Source: Nesterenkonia sp.
GTDB lineage: Bacteria > Actinomycetota > Actinomycetes > Actinomycetales > Micrococcaceae
Reading direction: 5' to 3'
Assembly: GCF_029265375.1 (NCBI RefSeq)
Contig: NZ_JAJUJJ010000004.1
Span: 62,001 to 126,000 of the forward strand
DNA length: 64,000 nucleotides
The translations under genes and the position numbers were made by a program. The notes beneath the pieces were generated by a model. It was not told the DNA's origin, did no database searches, and saw nothing but the letters and a program-made list of their open reading frames with translations. Positions 47,923 through 58,600 of this stretch are shown here, piece by piece. Position 1 is the stretch's first letter. Every line of letters begins with the position of its first letter.

Positions 47923-49095
47923 TCACCGGGGTGTGGTCTCGGCCCACATCACCGGGTCCTCGAGCAGTCTGCCGGCCACCGCCAGTTCTGTGAGCAGCGC
48001 AATGGCATCGGCAGAGCCCCGGAGTCTGCCGCGCAGACTTCCTCCCAGGTCGTCTCCAATCTCTGCACTGCAGTGGACCTGCGCTGCAGCTGCAGCGCGC
48101 TGCAGGACCGGCAGTTCGTGTTCGGCATCGGCGAGCCCTTCCCAGTGGAAATCGACGTCGATGGGGTGTGTGGCCTCGCCGGCCGTGGAGTCGACGGCGC
48201 GCAGTATTCGCCCCGCAATGCGCTCAGCAGTCTGGGCAGACACCTGATACTGCACGTGCAGCCACGGGCGTTCGGAGACCTCCAGAACCTGGTGCTGCTG
48301 TGCATCCAGAGGCTGGGCAGGGTTCGCCACCAGCACCTCAAGAGAAACACACAGAAGATCGGGAAACAGGCCCGCCACTCGTCGTGCAAGATCGACGACG
48401 CTGCTGTCGATCTCGGCAAGGACATCCGTGTATCGGGTCTCCCCGCCACCACGGTGCAGTGCGGAGACGACCTCACCGTCCACAGTGAGCATCCTGAGCT
48501 TAGTGCCGGGGATCTGCGGCTCGACCATCACCTCATAGCCTGGCTTTGCCAGTCCCGTACGTCCTCGGGGCATGAAGATCTGCGTGAAGGAATAGGAAGA
48601 GCTGGTAAAGTTCGACCGCCGCGTGGGGGCGGTCTGGAAGTATTCGAACGCCGCGGCAAACTCCTCAGGACCACGGACATCGGAGATCACTTCAATACCG
48701 GCCTCGCCCACCACCGGCTTGAGTCTCACGGGCCATCCTGCCGACTCGGCGTAGGCCAGGGCCGCTTCGTACCCGCGCCGCACTGAGAATGCTGCAGACT
48801 CCGGTGCAGGAATCTCATATGACTTCAGCAGCTCGCGCCGGATCCGTCTGTCTTCCAGAGCGGTCACCGTGGAGACCCCGGCGGTGTTGGCCACACCGTG
48901 GGCGAAGGATGCCTCCGCGCCCCCGCTCCCCCGTCCGGGCAGCATGAGCACTTGACCGGGAAGCAGGGAGCAGGCCGCGCCGCTGCGCAGCGCTGCCGTG
49001 TGGAGCAACCATCCATCCAGCAGATCGGCGCTGATGACGTCAGCTGGTGCTGGCAGAGCTGTGCCGATTCGCGCCGGGGGTCGGGGCGGCTTCAT
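47923..49095 (-). CDS. Degenerate ATP-grasp amidoligase-like protein
   Basis: 390-aa protein with the outline of the cyanophycin-synthetase/RimK ATP-grasp fold: LEDRRIRRELLKSYEIPAPES (lid helix), GWPVRLKPVVGEAG (ATP-binding Lys kept), YEVMVEPQIPGTKLRMLTVDGE. Compared with its intact neighbour, the Asp of the GxDYR motif is replaced (GTKLR), the metal-binding E-x-N is E-x-S in VLEVSERPWLH, and the earlier D is E. It is therefore probably an inactive or altered partner subunit. It overlaps the 906-aa gene by four bases, so the two are likely made together and may form a complex. Its specific function is not known to me. Confidence 0.72.
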   Translation of the reverse strand: MKPPRPPARIGTALPAPADVISADLLDGWLLHTAALRSGAACSLLPGQVLMLPGRGSGGAEASFAHGVANTAGVSTVTALEDRRIRRELLKSYEIPAPESAAFSVRRGYEAALAYAESAGWPVRLKPVVGEAGIEVISDVRGPEEFAAAFEYFQTAPTRRSNFTSSSYSFTQIFMPRGRTGLAKPGYEVMVEPQIPGTKLRMLTVDGEVVSALHRGGGETRYTDVLAEIDSSVVDLARRVAGLFPDLLCVSLEVLVANPAQPLDAQQHQVLEVSERPWLHVQYQVSAQTAERIAGRILRAVDSTAGEATHPIDVDFHWEGLADAEHELPVLQRAAAAAQVHCSAEIGDDLGGSLRGRLRGSADAIALLTELAVAGRLLEDPVMWAETTPR

Positions 49096-51812
49096 GCGGT
49101 GTCCTCCTCCAACACGTCAGTCCCTGAGGCTCCGGCATCGGCGCCGTCGTCGAACATTCCGGGCTCGGTGCTGTCACCCAGAGCCTCATCCTCGGCCTCC
49201 AGGTCTTCCAGATCTGGGGTGAGGAATCCGTCCGGCGGCGCTTGGGTGATGTGCTCGGTGCGCACGAATTCGGGGATGGCTTTGGGCGGGCCCAGCACTG
49301 CCAGCACCACGAGGGCGGAGACTGCCTCGGTGGGTCCGGAGGCTTGCACATGAATCTCGTTTTCGCCGGCGGCGCGCACCCAGCCTGAGAGGCCGAATGA
49401 TGTGGCGTGCCGGGCCAGCCAGCGGCGATACCCTACGTCTCTGACTCGCCCCACGACCTGCAGGGATAGGTTAAGGCGCTCGGCCCGCTGGTGGCGCGCT
49501 GTCAGCCCGTAGGACTGGATGGTCTCCCTCATGAATCTTTCAGAGATTCTGCGCGGAGTCCCGTACATGGGGTACTCGGCGACTGGCAAGGCTGCCATGG
49601 CATTGAGCTCTACGATGGCGGCATCCTGCTCCTCCAGCGGTTTGGTGTGGTCTTCCAGCAGGAAGTCCACACCGCAGTACCGCATACCAGGCACCGCACG
49701 AGTCGCACGGACTGAAGCCTCCTTGATGCTGGGGTGAAGGTCCTCCAGGATCTCTACAGAATCTCCGCCTTGGGTGAGGTTATTGGTCGGCGCCAGGGTG
49801 ACACGTTCCCCTGCCGGCGGCACGCTCGTGATGGAGTAGGGGGTTTTGCTGAGCATGTATTTGGCGGACGCGTTGAACTTCACGCGCAGCTGACCCAGAT
49901 GAGAGTTTCGCTGACGTTCCATGTTCTTCTGGATCATCAGCTGGCCGATGGTCTGCACCCCGTCGCCCACCACCGAAGCTGGTATGCGCTCCACTGCGGC
50001 GAAGACCTCGTCTCCGATGACCATTATTCGGTAGTCATTGCCCCGGACGTGCTTCTCCACGATGAAGGGCTGGCTGCCATGGGTCCCACTGTCGAGCTGC
50101 CTCAGCAGCGCGGACAATTCCGAGCGCGTCTGGATATTGGGCGTCACACCGGTGCCCATGGTTCCTTCGGCAGGTTTGAGCACCACGGGGTAGCCGATCC
50201 GATCGGCATAGGTCAGGGCCTTCTCATGAGCGCCGCCGGGGAACGTCCGGCCCTGCGGCACCGGACAGTCGTGGCGCTGCAGCAGCAGACGGGTCGCTTC
50301 CTTGTTCCGGGCCACTGATGAAGCCACAACACCCGACAATGGCCAACGTGAGGCGCGGAAGTGGACCAGAGGGTGGGCCCCGTCCGTGGCGGCGAATGCC
50401 GACTTGTTGTAACGCACGGTATTGAGCCCGTAGGCCAGGGCCTCCCGCTCCAAGATATGACCCCGCACCGCGTACGAGCCGATGGGCGCAATGTAATTGA
50501 CATCGCTGTATTCATTGGCCGAGGGGCCGCTGGCTGCGATCTCTGAGCTGGAGTGGAAGATGCGGGCTTGGGCGCGTGCGACCAGCGCCTCGTAGCGCAG
50601 TCGCAGGCCCATGCCGAGTCTGAGGGCCGGTGAGCGACGCAGCCGCGATTCTCGGCTGGAGAGGAGAAAGCGACGCTCCACGTCCGCAGCACCGGTGAGA
50701 TGCTGGACTCCGGGCATGGCCACTGCCAAGTCCCGGTGCGCCATGCGGGTGATCTTAGAGGCCCCTGGGAACTGGCTGATCAGAATGTGCCCGGCGGGGT
50801 TCTGGGCGAGGAACTGCTCGGCCTGCTCCAGGCTTCGCAGCAGACCTCCTGCCTGGCCCGGACGCAGGTGCAGAGTCCTCAGGACGCCGGCTCCCTGCTG
50901 GAGCAGCTCTGCGGTGCCGTGAGGTCCGGACTGCCGCGCCATGATGCGGATATCCAGGCCGGTGAGCACCTCAGCGGTCGCATCGTCGGCGTAGCGCTGC
51001 AGTGCGACGGTCTCTTCCCGAACCACAGGGTTCTGAAGAATGATCCGCCCCGGGGCCAAGCCCTCCGACCTCCACTTCGCCAGCGCATCGATCACACCAC
51101 GGGCCTCGTCGGCTTGGAGCTGTCGCCGAAAGGAGACCCACAGCGTCTGCCCGCCTGTGCGCGCCGATTCACGTCCCCAGGCGTAGAGCACCTCTTCCAG
51201 CTTGAGGAGGTCACTGGGTGCGTCACCGTCGCAGATCACCCGCACCGGGCCGCGCTGCCGCTTGGCACGCCGGCCGAAGTATGACTCCAGCGCCTCAGGG
51301 TCAGCTTCGCGAAGGGCAGCCGGCGCCGGGGGAACTCCGGAGATCCGGCGCCGGCCGAGCAGGTCGGCGAGAGTGACGCCTGAGGCCTTGGCCGCGCAGT
51401 CCAGCAGCGCAGTCTCGATCCCCATGACAGTGGCGCGGCAACGGAAGGCGACGTCCAGCTCATCTGCTCCAGCTGCGGACTCGAGCACCTCAGTCCGGCG
51501 CCGAATGCTCGCCAACGGGTCGGCGAGGTCCAGGGACCAACCCACCAGATCCTTCAAGGCCCCGTCCAGCAAGGCCCAGGAGCGGTCATGGCGGTCACCG
51601 GTCTGCCCCACCCTGGGCTGCGCTTCTCCAAGGCCGGTGACCTCGCGTCCGTCTGCTGTGACGGCAGTGAGGCTGATGACGTAGTTCAGCGGCGCTACCG
51701 TGCGCCGGGTGTGTTCAGCCGAGAGGTTCATCGGAACCCGATAGGCAATGGCCTCTGCATGCTGTACACGCAGCCACTGCGGGCGGCGCAGCTGAGGAAG
51801 CGAAAGCCTCAC
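49092..51812 (-). CDS. Triple fusion: enolase-superfamily-like + ATP-grasp amidoligase + acylphosphatase-like
   Basis: 906 aa. Residues 15-400 align by pattern with the muconate/dipeptide-epimerase branch of the enolase superfamily (capping EVTGLGEAQP; FRCRATVMGIETALLDCAAKASG; LHLRPGQAGG), but the K-x-K, metal Asp, Glu and Asp are replaced (RVICDGD, LWVSFRR, IILQNPV, IMARQS), so it is probably inactive as an epimerase. Residues 450-770 are an intact cyanophycin-synthetase-type ATP-grasp (Lys 546, VEKHVRGNDYR, VVGDG, GVDFL, VELNAMA). Residues 780-853 match acylphosphatase (GRVRDVGYRRWL, LSGWVRA), with the catalytic Asn changed to Ala. An acidic tail ends it. GTG start overlaps the smc stop by four bases, with AGGAGGT just upstream. 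Confidence 0.78.
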   Translation of the reverse strand: MRLSLPQLRRPQWLRVQHAEAIAYRVPMNLSAEHTRRTVAPLNYVISLTAVTADGREVTGLGEAQPRVGQTGDRHDRSWALLDGALKDLVGWSLDLADPLASIRRRTEVLESAAGADELDVAFRCRATVMGIETALLDCAAKASGVTLADLLGRRRISGVPPAPAALREADPEALESYFGRRAKRQRGPVRVICDGDAPSDLLKLEEVLYAWGRESARTGGQTLWVSFRRQLQADEARGVIDALAKWRSEGLAPGRIILQNPVVREETVALQRYADDATAEVLTGLDIRIMARQSGPHGTAELLQQGAGVLRTLHLRPGQAGGLLRSLEQAEQFLAQNPAGHILISQFPGASKITRMAHRDLAVAMPGVQHLTGAADVERRFLLSSRESRLRRSPALRLGMGLRLRYEALVARAQARIFHSSSEIAASGPSANEYSDVNYIAPIGSYAVRGHILEREALAYGLNTVRYNKSAFAATDGAHPLVHFRASRWPLSGVVASSVARNKEATRLLLQRHDCPVPQGRTFPGGAHEKALTYADRIGYPVVLKPAEGTMGTGVTPNIQTRSELSALLRQLDSGTHGSQPFIVEKHVRGNDYRIMVIGDEVFAAVERIPASVVGDGVQTIGQLMIQKNMERQRNSHLGQLRVKFNASAKYMLSKTPYSITSVPPAGERVTLAPTNNLTQGGDSVEILEDLHPSIKEASVRATRAVPGMRYCGVDFLLEDHTKPLEEQDAAIVELNAMAALPVAEYPMYGTPRRISERFMRETIQSYGLTARHQRAERLNLSLQVVGRVRDVGYRRWLARHATSFGLSGWVRAAGENEIHVQASGPTEAVSALVVLAVLGPPKAIPEFVRTEHITQAPPDGFLTPDLEDLEAEDEALGDSTEPGMFDDGADAGASGTDVLEEDTA

Positions 51813-54800
51813 GGGACCTCCTGTTTCTCGGGTGCCGCATCCCTGTTCAGACGTTGGGACACTACCCGAGTGGAGCCGTCTTGGCGCATTGACACCCCGT
51901 AGAGGGCATCGGCGATCTCCATGGTGCGCTTCTGGTGGGTGATCACGATCAGCTGAGAGCTTTCCCGCAGCTCCTCGAAGATGACCAGCAGGCGAGAGAG
52001 GTTGGTGTCATCCAGGGCCGCCTCGACCTCGTCCATCACGTAGAAGGGGCTGGGCCGGGCTTTGAAGATAGCGACCAGCAGCGCGACGGCGGTCAGTGAT
52101 CGCTCTCCGCCGGAGAGAAGGGAGAGCCTGCGGATCCTCTTTCCCGGGGGCCTGGCGTGAACCTCGATGCCGGTGTTGAGCATGTCCTCCGGGTTGGTCA
52201 GCTCCAATCGCCCCTCGCCTCCGGGGAAGAGGCGTGAGAAGACCCGTTCGAACTGGATGCGGGTGTCTTCCCAGGCGGCGGCGAAGACGCGGTGAACCGT
52301 GGAGTCAACCTCGGCGATGATGTCCAGCAGGTCCTGCCGGGACTTCTTCAGGTCTGCCAGTTGTCCCTGCAGGTAACTGTGCCGCTCTTCCAGGGCGGCG
52401 TGCTCCTCCAGGGCCAGTGGATTGACCTTCCCCAGTGCTTTCAGATCTCTGCGCGCCTTGGCGAGCCGGGCTTCCTGCTCGGCTCGGACGTAGGGTCGGC
52501 CTGCCGCCTCACTGTTCGACGGGACCTCATCGCTGCTGTCTGAGACCTCTGCATCCGGGTCCGGCACCGGCTGGTCCGGCCCGTAGTGCTCGATCAGGTA
52601 CTCGGCGGTGAGGCTGAGCTCTTCGTCGGCCCGGGCTTCGGCGGCTTCCAGCGCCAGGCGCAGTTCGGTCTGCTTCAGCTCTGCCTGGTGCAGTCTGGAG
52701 GTGATCTCCTCCAGCTGGCGTGCCTCGTGGGAGCGGCGATCGCTCAGCTGCTGGACCTGAGCGCTGACTTCTTGGTGCCGTTGCCCGGCTGCGGTCCGGG
52801 CAGATTCGGCGGCCGCCAGCTGTGCGGTGATCTCCTCAATCGCCTGCTCGGCCTCGTGCTGGATCTGCTGGGCCTGCGCGGCGCGTTCGCGGCGGGCCGC
52901 TGCGGCGCGCTGAGCCTGCTCCCGCCGGTGCTCCTCCGCCTGGGCCGAGCGGCGCAGCCCCGCGGCACGGTCCTGCAGCTGAGTGAGCTGCTCTTCGGCA
53001 GCACGCAGCGCCAGGCGGGCATCGACCTCCTCCCGGCGGGCTGCCGAGGCCTGTTCGGTGAGCTTGTCGCGCTCAGCCGTGGAGGGCTCCTCCACCGCCT
53101 CCTGCGACTCGGCGGCCTGGAGCCTGGCGGTGACCTCTGTGAGCTGCTCGGCGGCATCAGCTGCGGCGGTCTCGGCGTCGTCGATCTCCCGAGCGAAGCT
53201 GTCCACCCTGTTCTGGGCGCGGGTGATCTCCGCGGTGAGCCGCTGGACCTGGTCAGAGGTGGCGGCCAGCTGAGCCTCGTTGGCCTGCAGCGCCTCCAGG
53301 GCTTGGTTCACCTGCAGCTCAGCTTCGGCGACAGATGAACGCGCCTCGGCCTCCTCCGCGGTCGTCTTTTCCAACTCCGCCTCGGCCTGCTGCAGTGCGT
53401 CTTTCAGCTCGTCGATCTGAGCGGTCAGCGCCAGTTCGGCATTCTCCACCGGGGTCCCGCCGATCCGCTCCCCCGCTCTCATAATGACGCCGTCGGGAGT
53501 CACCGCGGTCCGCACACCGTCGGTCTGCAATGCTGCCTCGCCAGCAGAGTGGTCTGCCACCAGCACCACCCCGTCCAGAGCTGCCGCCAGCGGAGCGGCA
53601 AGCTGCGCAGGGGCGGTGACCAGGTCCAGGGCCCAGTGGGCGTCCTGCGGCAGCGGAGCCCCAGGCGCTTGCGGGCTGGGCCCGTCGGTGGGAAAGACCA
53701 CGTGGGCGCGGCCGCCGTCATGGGCGGCCAACCAATCCAGTGCAGAGGCGGCGGACTGGGCGTCTGCGGCCACCATGGCGGTGTCCAGGCTGCCCAGCAC
53801 GGCAGCGACGGCTTTCTCCCAGCCGGGCTCCACCCGCAGCTTCTCCGCGTAGGAGCCGGTGATCCAGTCCTGCTGGTGGGAGCTCAGGCTGGCTGCACCG
53901 TCGCGCGGGCTGCGTGCCTGGTGAAGTCCCGTGAGTCGTGCACGGTACTCGCTGACTGTGATCTCCAGGCGCCGCTGGGCCTCCGCCAACTCCCCGTGCT
54001 TCTCGCGCAGGGATTCCCAGCGGTGCTGGGCTTGTCTGTAGGCCTCGTCCAGGTCTGGTTCACCGGTCTCGATCGAGGCGATGCGCTGCTGCAGCTCTGC
54101 CAGTTCCGCCCTGGCGCTCTCTAAGGACTCGCGCTCTGCCTGATGCTGCTCGGCAGCCCGGCGGCGTCGGGATTCCGCGGCCTCCGCTCGGCCCTGAGCC
54201 GTCTCCACCCGCCCTCGGAGGGTGGCAAGTCCTGCCCTGCGGTCTGCAACCGCGCGCAGCTGCTCGGTGATGCGGGCCTCCTCGGAGCGCAGCGCCTCCT
54301 CGGCCTCTGCCCGGGCGGCTGAGAGCTCGTCCAAGCGCGCCTGCGCCTGCTGCACCTCCTCCTTCTGAACGGCGGCCTCCTGGCTGACCTGGTCAGCCGT
54401 CTCGCGCAGCTGCTGGGGGTCCCGTCCGGTGGAGTGGTCGCTCTGCGCGGTGGAGAGCAGGCTGACAGATCGCTCAGCCGCTAAGGAGGCTACGGACCGG
54501 AGTCTCTCCTGCACCTGGGCCAGGCGGTGGGCTCCTGCGCTGAGCCGGTCCGACCGGGTGCGCAGCGCCTCGGCCTGCTGGCTGAGCTCTGCGATCTGCG
54601 AATCTTGGTCGGCCAGTTGTGCACGCAGGCGCTCGGCGGCCTCCCGGTCAGTCTGCTCTTCGGTGCTCGAGGCATGCAGAGCGGTTGCGGCCTGGACCAG
54701 GTCGTCGGCGATCAGCCGGCTGAGTGCATCCCGGACGTCGTACTGAATCTGTTGGGCACGGCGGGCCACCTTGGCCTGACGCCCCAGCGGCGCAAGCTGC

Positions 54801-55399
54801 CGGGAGATCTCACCGATGAGATCCTCCAGCCGGTCCAGGTTGGTCTGCATCGATTCCAGCTTGCGCACTGACCGTTCACGGCGGCGACGGTGCTTGAGCA
54901 CTCCAGCAGCCTCTTCGATGAAGCCGCGGCGCTGCTCGGGGGTGGCGTGCAGAATCTGATCGAGCTGTCCCTGACCCACGATCACGTGCATCTCCCGGCC
55001 CAGGCCGGAATCAGAGAGCAGCTCCTGAATATCCAGCAGCCGGCACTTGGTGCCGTTGATGGTGTACTCCGAGCCCCCGGACCGGAACATGGTTCGGGAG
55101 ATGGTGACCTCTGTGTAGTCGATCGGCAGGGCGCCGTCGGAATTGTCGATGGTCAGTGACACCGACGCTCTGCCCAGCGGTTGGCGCTCAGCAGTGCCGG
55201 CGAAGATGACGTCCTCCATGGAACCGCCGCGCAGGGACTTCGCTCCCTGCTCCCCCATGACCCACGCAAGCGCGTCGACCACGTTGGACTTCCCCGACCC
55301 GTTGGGCCCGACCACTGCGGTGACACCAGGCTCGAATTCGAAGGTGGTGGCCGATGCGAAGGACTTGAAGCCGCGAACGGTGAGCGTCTTCAGGTGCAC
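51809..55399 (-). CDS. smc: Chromosome partition protein Smc
   Basis: Structural maintenance of chromosomes ATPase that compacts and segregates DNA with ScpA/ScpB. 1196 aa. Walker A GPNGSGKSN at residues 31-39, ALAWVMGEQG, two long coiled coils, and a hinge around residues 500-640 (ending near TDGVRTAVTPDGV and GGTPVENAEL). The C-terminal head has LLSGGERSLTAVALLVAIF (signature) and FYVMDEVEAALDD (Walker B). I placed the start at GTG 55399 (HLKTLTVRGFKSFA); the reading frame runs 47 codons further upstream without family sequence. Downstream it overlaps the 906-aa fusion gene. Confidence 0.97.
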   Translation of the reverse strand: MHLKTLTVRGFKSFASATTFEFEPGVTAVVGPNGSGKSNVVDALAWVMGEQGAKSLRGGSMEDVIFAGTAERQPLGRASVSLTIDNSDGALPIDYTEVTISRTMFRSGGSEYTINGTKCRLLDIQELLSDSGLGREMHVIVGQGQLDQILHATPEQRRGFIEEAAGVLKHRRRRERSVRKLESMQTNLDRLEDLIGEISRQLAPLGRQAKVARRAQQIQYDVRDALSRLIADDLVQAATALHASSTEEQTDREAAERLRAQLADQDSQIAELSQQAEALRTRSDRLSAGAHRLAQVQERLRSVASLAAERSVSLLSTAQSDHSTGRDPQQLRETADQVSQEAAVQKEEVQQAQARLDELSAARAEAEEALRSEEARITEQLRAVADRRAGLATLRGRVETAQGRAEAAESRRRRAAEQHQAERESLESARAELAELQQRIASIETGEPDLDEAYRQAQHRWESLREKHGELAEAQRRLEITVSEYRARLTGLHQARSPRDGAASLSSHQQDWITGSYAEKLRVEPGWEKAVAAVLGSLDTAMVAADAQSAASALDWLAAHDGGRAHVVFPTDGPSPQAPGAPLPQDAHWALDLVTAPAQLAAPLAAALDGVVLVADHSAGEAALQTDGVRTAVTPDGVIMRAGERIGGTPVENAELALTAQIDELKDALQQAEAELEKTTAEEAEARSSVAEAELQVNQALEALQANEAQLAATSDQVQRLTAEITRAQNRVDSFAREIDDAETAAADAAEQLTEVTARLQAAESQEAVEEPSTAERDKLTEQASAARREEVDARLALRAAEEQLTQLQDRAAGLRRSAQAEEHRREQAQRAAAARRERAAQAQQIQHEAEQAIEEITAQLAAAESARTAAGQRHQEVSAQVQQLSDRRSHEARQLEEITSRLHQAELKQTELRLALEAAEARADEELSLTAEYLIEHYGPDQPVPDPDAEVSDSSDEVPSNSEAAGRPYVRAEQEARLAKARRDLKALGKVNPLALEEHAALEERHSYLQGQLADLKKSRQDLLDIIAEVDSTVHRVFAAAWEDTRIQFERVFSRLFPGGEGRLELTNPEDMLNTGIEVHARPPGKRIRRLSLLSGGERSLTAVALLVAIFKARPSPFYVMDEVEAALDDTNLSRLLVIFEELRESSQLIVITHQKRTMEIADALYGVSMRQDGSTRVVSQRLNRDAAPEKQEVP

Positions 55400-55609
55400 T
55401 GGCTCCACCACCTCCCTCGGTTGCTCGATGCGCCCATTGCTCGGGCAATGCCCACTATTCTGCCCCATCCCGACCATGGGCGGAGGGCGCGCCGCTAAGC
55501 ACAGAAGCTCATGACAGGATCGGTGCAGGGAATGTCCCATGTTGCCGGTGTAAGGTGCCAGGGATCGGCTTGTGAACGGTCTGACGAATGCGGCAGAAGG
55601 AGGTCCGCC
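55400..55609. promoter_or_regulatory. Divergent region between smc and the LRR-CapA-ATP-grasp gene
   Basis: 210 bp that must hold promoters for both directions. On the plus strand a TAAGGT box (about 55551-55556) is a possible -10. AGAAGGAGGT (55595-55604) is an almost perfect Shine-Dalgarno for the TTG at 55610. I see no repeat or dyad strong enough to call an operator. Confidence 0.4.
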
Positions 55610-58600
55610 TTGCCATCCCCACAGACCCGTCGGGTAATAAAGGCTGTACGCAGACGACTGGGTGCGGCCAGGCGCACTGCTGCTTCAGCTGCGCGGTCCT
55701 TGCAGCAGGATCTCGCCGGCAGACCGGCTGCGGCGCCGCAGCCCCCGTCGCCACGCCCGAGCGCAAAAGCACCGGCCGCCAAGACCTCTCCCCGCAGTGA
55801 GTACCGCTCAGTGGCGGTGCAAGGCCTGCGCTTCAGAGTCTCTGAGCACGGAGCCGTGCTCCTGGGGGCTCTTGATGACACACCGGTGGTCGAGATCCCG
55901 GACCACGTCGAGGGTCAGCCTGTGACCGCCGTCGGACGCGGAGCGTTCAAGGGTGCAGATCAGCTGAGAAGCATCCGGATCCCGCGCACTGTTGAGCTCA
56001 TCGGCGCCGAAGCGTTTGCCGGCTGCGTCTCCCTGGTGGAGGTGGATCTTCCGTCGGACCTCACCGTCATCAATCGGCAGGCCTTTGAAGGGTGCGTTTC
56101 ACTGCGCAAGGTCTACCTGCCCTACCTTCTCCAGCAGATCGGCAGACGCGCTTTCGCCGACTGCAGCGCCCTGCAGGAGCTGCCGCACCGGGTCAAGGTG
56201 GGACCCAAAGACGAAAGTATCGTCTCGCGGATGGTCGAAACCTCATTGCCGGTGGCCCTGCAGTACATCGGCGAATCTGCCTTCGAGAACTGCGCCCAGC
56301 TGCAGAAGCTGGTGATCCCCTATCAGGTCACAGTGCTGAACCGTTCAGTCTGTGAAGGCTGCGTCTCGCTGAAGTCGCTGTGGCTGCACTCGGCCGTGGA
56401 GTCGATCCGGGATCGAGCATTCGCCGGCTGTCACGCTTTGACCGAGGTCAAGATTCCGGTCACTGTGACTGAGTTGCGCTCCCAAGCATTCGAGCCGAAT
56501 ACCACCCTCGTGGCTGCGGAGAATTCGGCGGCAGCGCAGTTCGCCGTTGAGCAGGGCAATCCGCTGCGCCACGGCGCCCTGCCGGACAGCCCCATTGTCT
56601 CCCAAATGGGCGTCACTGCCGGAATCCCGGTGGAGAAGATCCTGCACGACGCTGAACTGCTGAACGGGGTCCTGGACCGCTATGAGGCACGCCCCCCAAT
56701 GGAACCGCTTGACTCCCCCGCAGGGCCTCCCCCGCACCTGAAAGTGACAGAGCCGCGCCTGACCTACCGCGACGGCGTGTATCACGGGTCCGGGTCCTCG
56801 CCCGGGGAAGACCTCACCATCGCCATGGTGGGGGATCTGATGTGCGGATCGCGCATGCAGCGCCGCTCCGGCGCAGGCCAGGCCGGCTACGAAGCAGCTT
56901 TAGAACCGGTTCGCGAGATTCTGCAGAGTGCAGACTTGGCGTTGGGCAACCTGGAAACGATGGTTTCCCCGGCGTACCCCAGTGCGGGCAAGCGCACCTA
57001 CGTGGAGGACCGTCCACACCTGAATGCTCCAGTGGAGTACGTGGCCGCAGTGCGCAACTGCGGATTCGACGCCGTGATGAACGCACAGAATCACATGTAT
57101 GACACCGGCGCGCTCGGAGTGCTGCAGACTCTGGAAGCGCTGAACAGAGTCGGCCTGGTTCACGGCGGTCTCTATGCGAGTGCTGACGAACCGCGGTACA
57201 CCCTCTTCCGAATTAAGGGCTACACCATCGCTGTCGTCGCCTACCTGGATCCAGCACGGCAGAAGATGAAGCAGGTCAATCTGACCCCAGAGGGCTTGCA
57301 AGCTGTGGCGAGCCGTTTCGAGCAGGAACGCGTGGAGGCTGATATCGCGGCCGCCCGGCAGCAGGGCGCCGAGTTCGTGCTTGCTTACGCCCACTGGGGC
57401 TCGGAGTATACGGAGCGGATCACCCGCACTCAGCGCCGCTACGCACAGATGCTTGTGGATGCAGGAGCCGATTATGTGTTCGGGTCCCACTCGCACTGTC
57501 CTCAGCGCTACGAGCGCATGCGCTCCAGCGACGGTCGGGACGTCCCGGTTGTCTTCTCCGGCGGCAACTTCCTCTCCGACATTCGGAGGAAGAAGCCGAT
57601 TACTCAGGACACCTTCATCGGGACCCTGACCCTAGGCAGGTCCGAGGACGGCCGTGCCGTGATCACGAGAGACGGCTATATACCTGGCCGCATTGTGGAG
57701 GACTACCACCCCGAGGCCGTCGTCTCGGTGGTTCCCTGTGAAACACTGCTGAGCGATGACGGCTCTTACACCCGCAGCGATGCACGAGAGGACATTGCCC
57801 GGATAGCCCGTGTGATGGGGCCGCTGTACACCCCGGTCACCGTCGACAGCCTCGTTCAGCCCGACCAGGTGGGCGGACACACCGAATTGAAGCTGGACGA
57901 TTTCCCGGACACCTCCACGGATGCGGTCCCGGATCCGGAGGTCGGTGCTCCCAACGACTATGGGGAGAACCCTCTTGTACACCTTGACAAAGAGCCGTTG
58001 GAGAGCGCTCTGATCGAATCCGAGGCGCTTGCTCGTGGTCTGACGGTGCTGCGCCCGACGACCACCTTGCTTCAGGTCAGCGATGCATCCGGGAAGGCCG
58101 TCGGGTTCCGCAAGTCGGGCAGTTCGCTGAATTCCATGGTCGCCTTCGATATGTGCGGCGACAAAGCCGTCACCAAGACCCTGCTGCAGGCCCGCGGCGT
58201 TCCCACAGCTGTCGGTGCTCGCATGCCCAGCGGGGGGATCAATTCGGCGCGACGGTTCGTCGCAGAGCATGGATGGCCGGTGGTCGTCAAACCGCTTCGC
58301 GGCTCGGGCGGCCGTGGCGTCACCGCAAACATCACTGATGAGGAACAGCTCCGTCTGGCCATCAAGGAAGCAGACTCCTCCAGGGGGTTCCTCATCGAGA
58401 CTCACGTTCCGGGTGAGGACTACAGGTTTCTCGTTCTCGGCTCCGAAGTTGTCGGCGCGTGGCGTAAGGATGCGGCCAATGTGGTCGGGGACGGAACATC
58501 CTCGGTCGATGCCCTCATCGATGAGAAGAACCAGCTGCGGGCAAAGAATCCGCACCTGGCCAGCCGCCTGATCCAGAAAGATTCTCTGGTTCTCAACCAC

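Noticed and set aside
55511-55609. ATG at 55511 as the start of the LRR-CapA-ATP-grasp gene
   Set aside because: No ribosome site, and the near-perfect AGAAGGAGGT at 55595-55604 points to the in-frame TTG at 55610.
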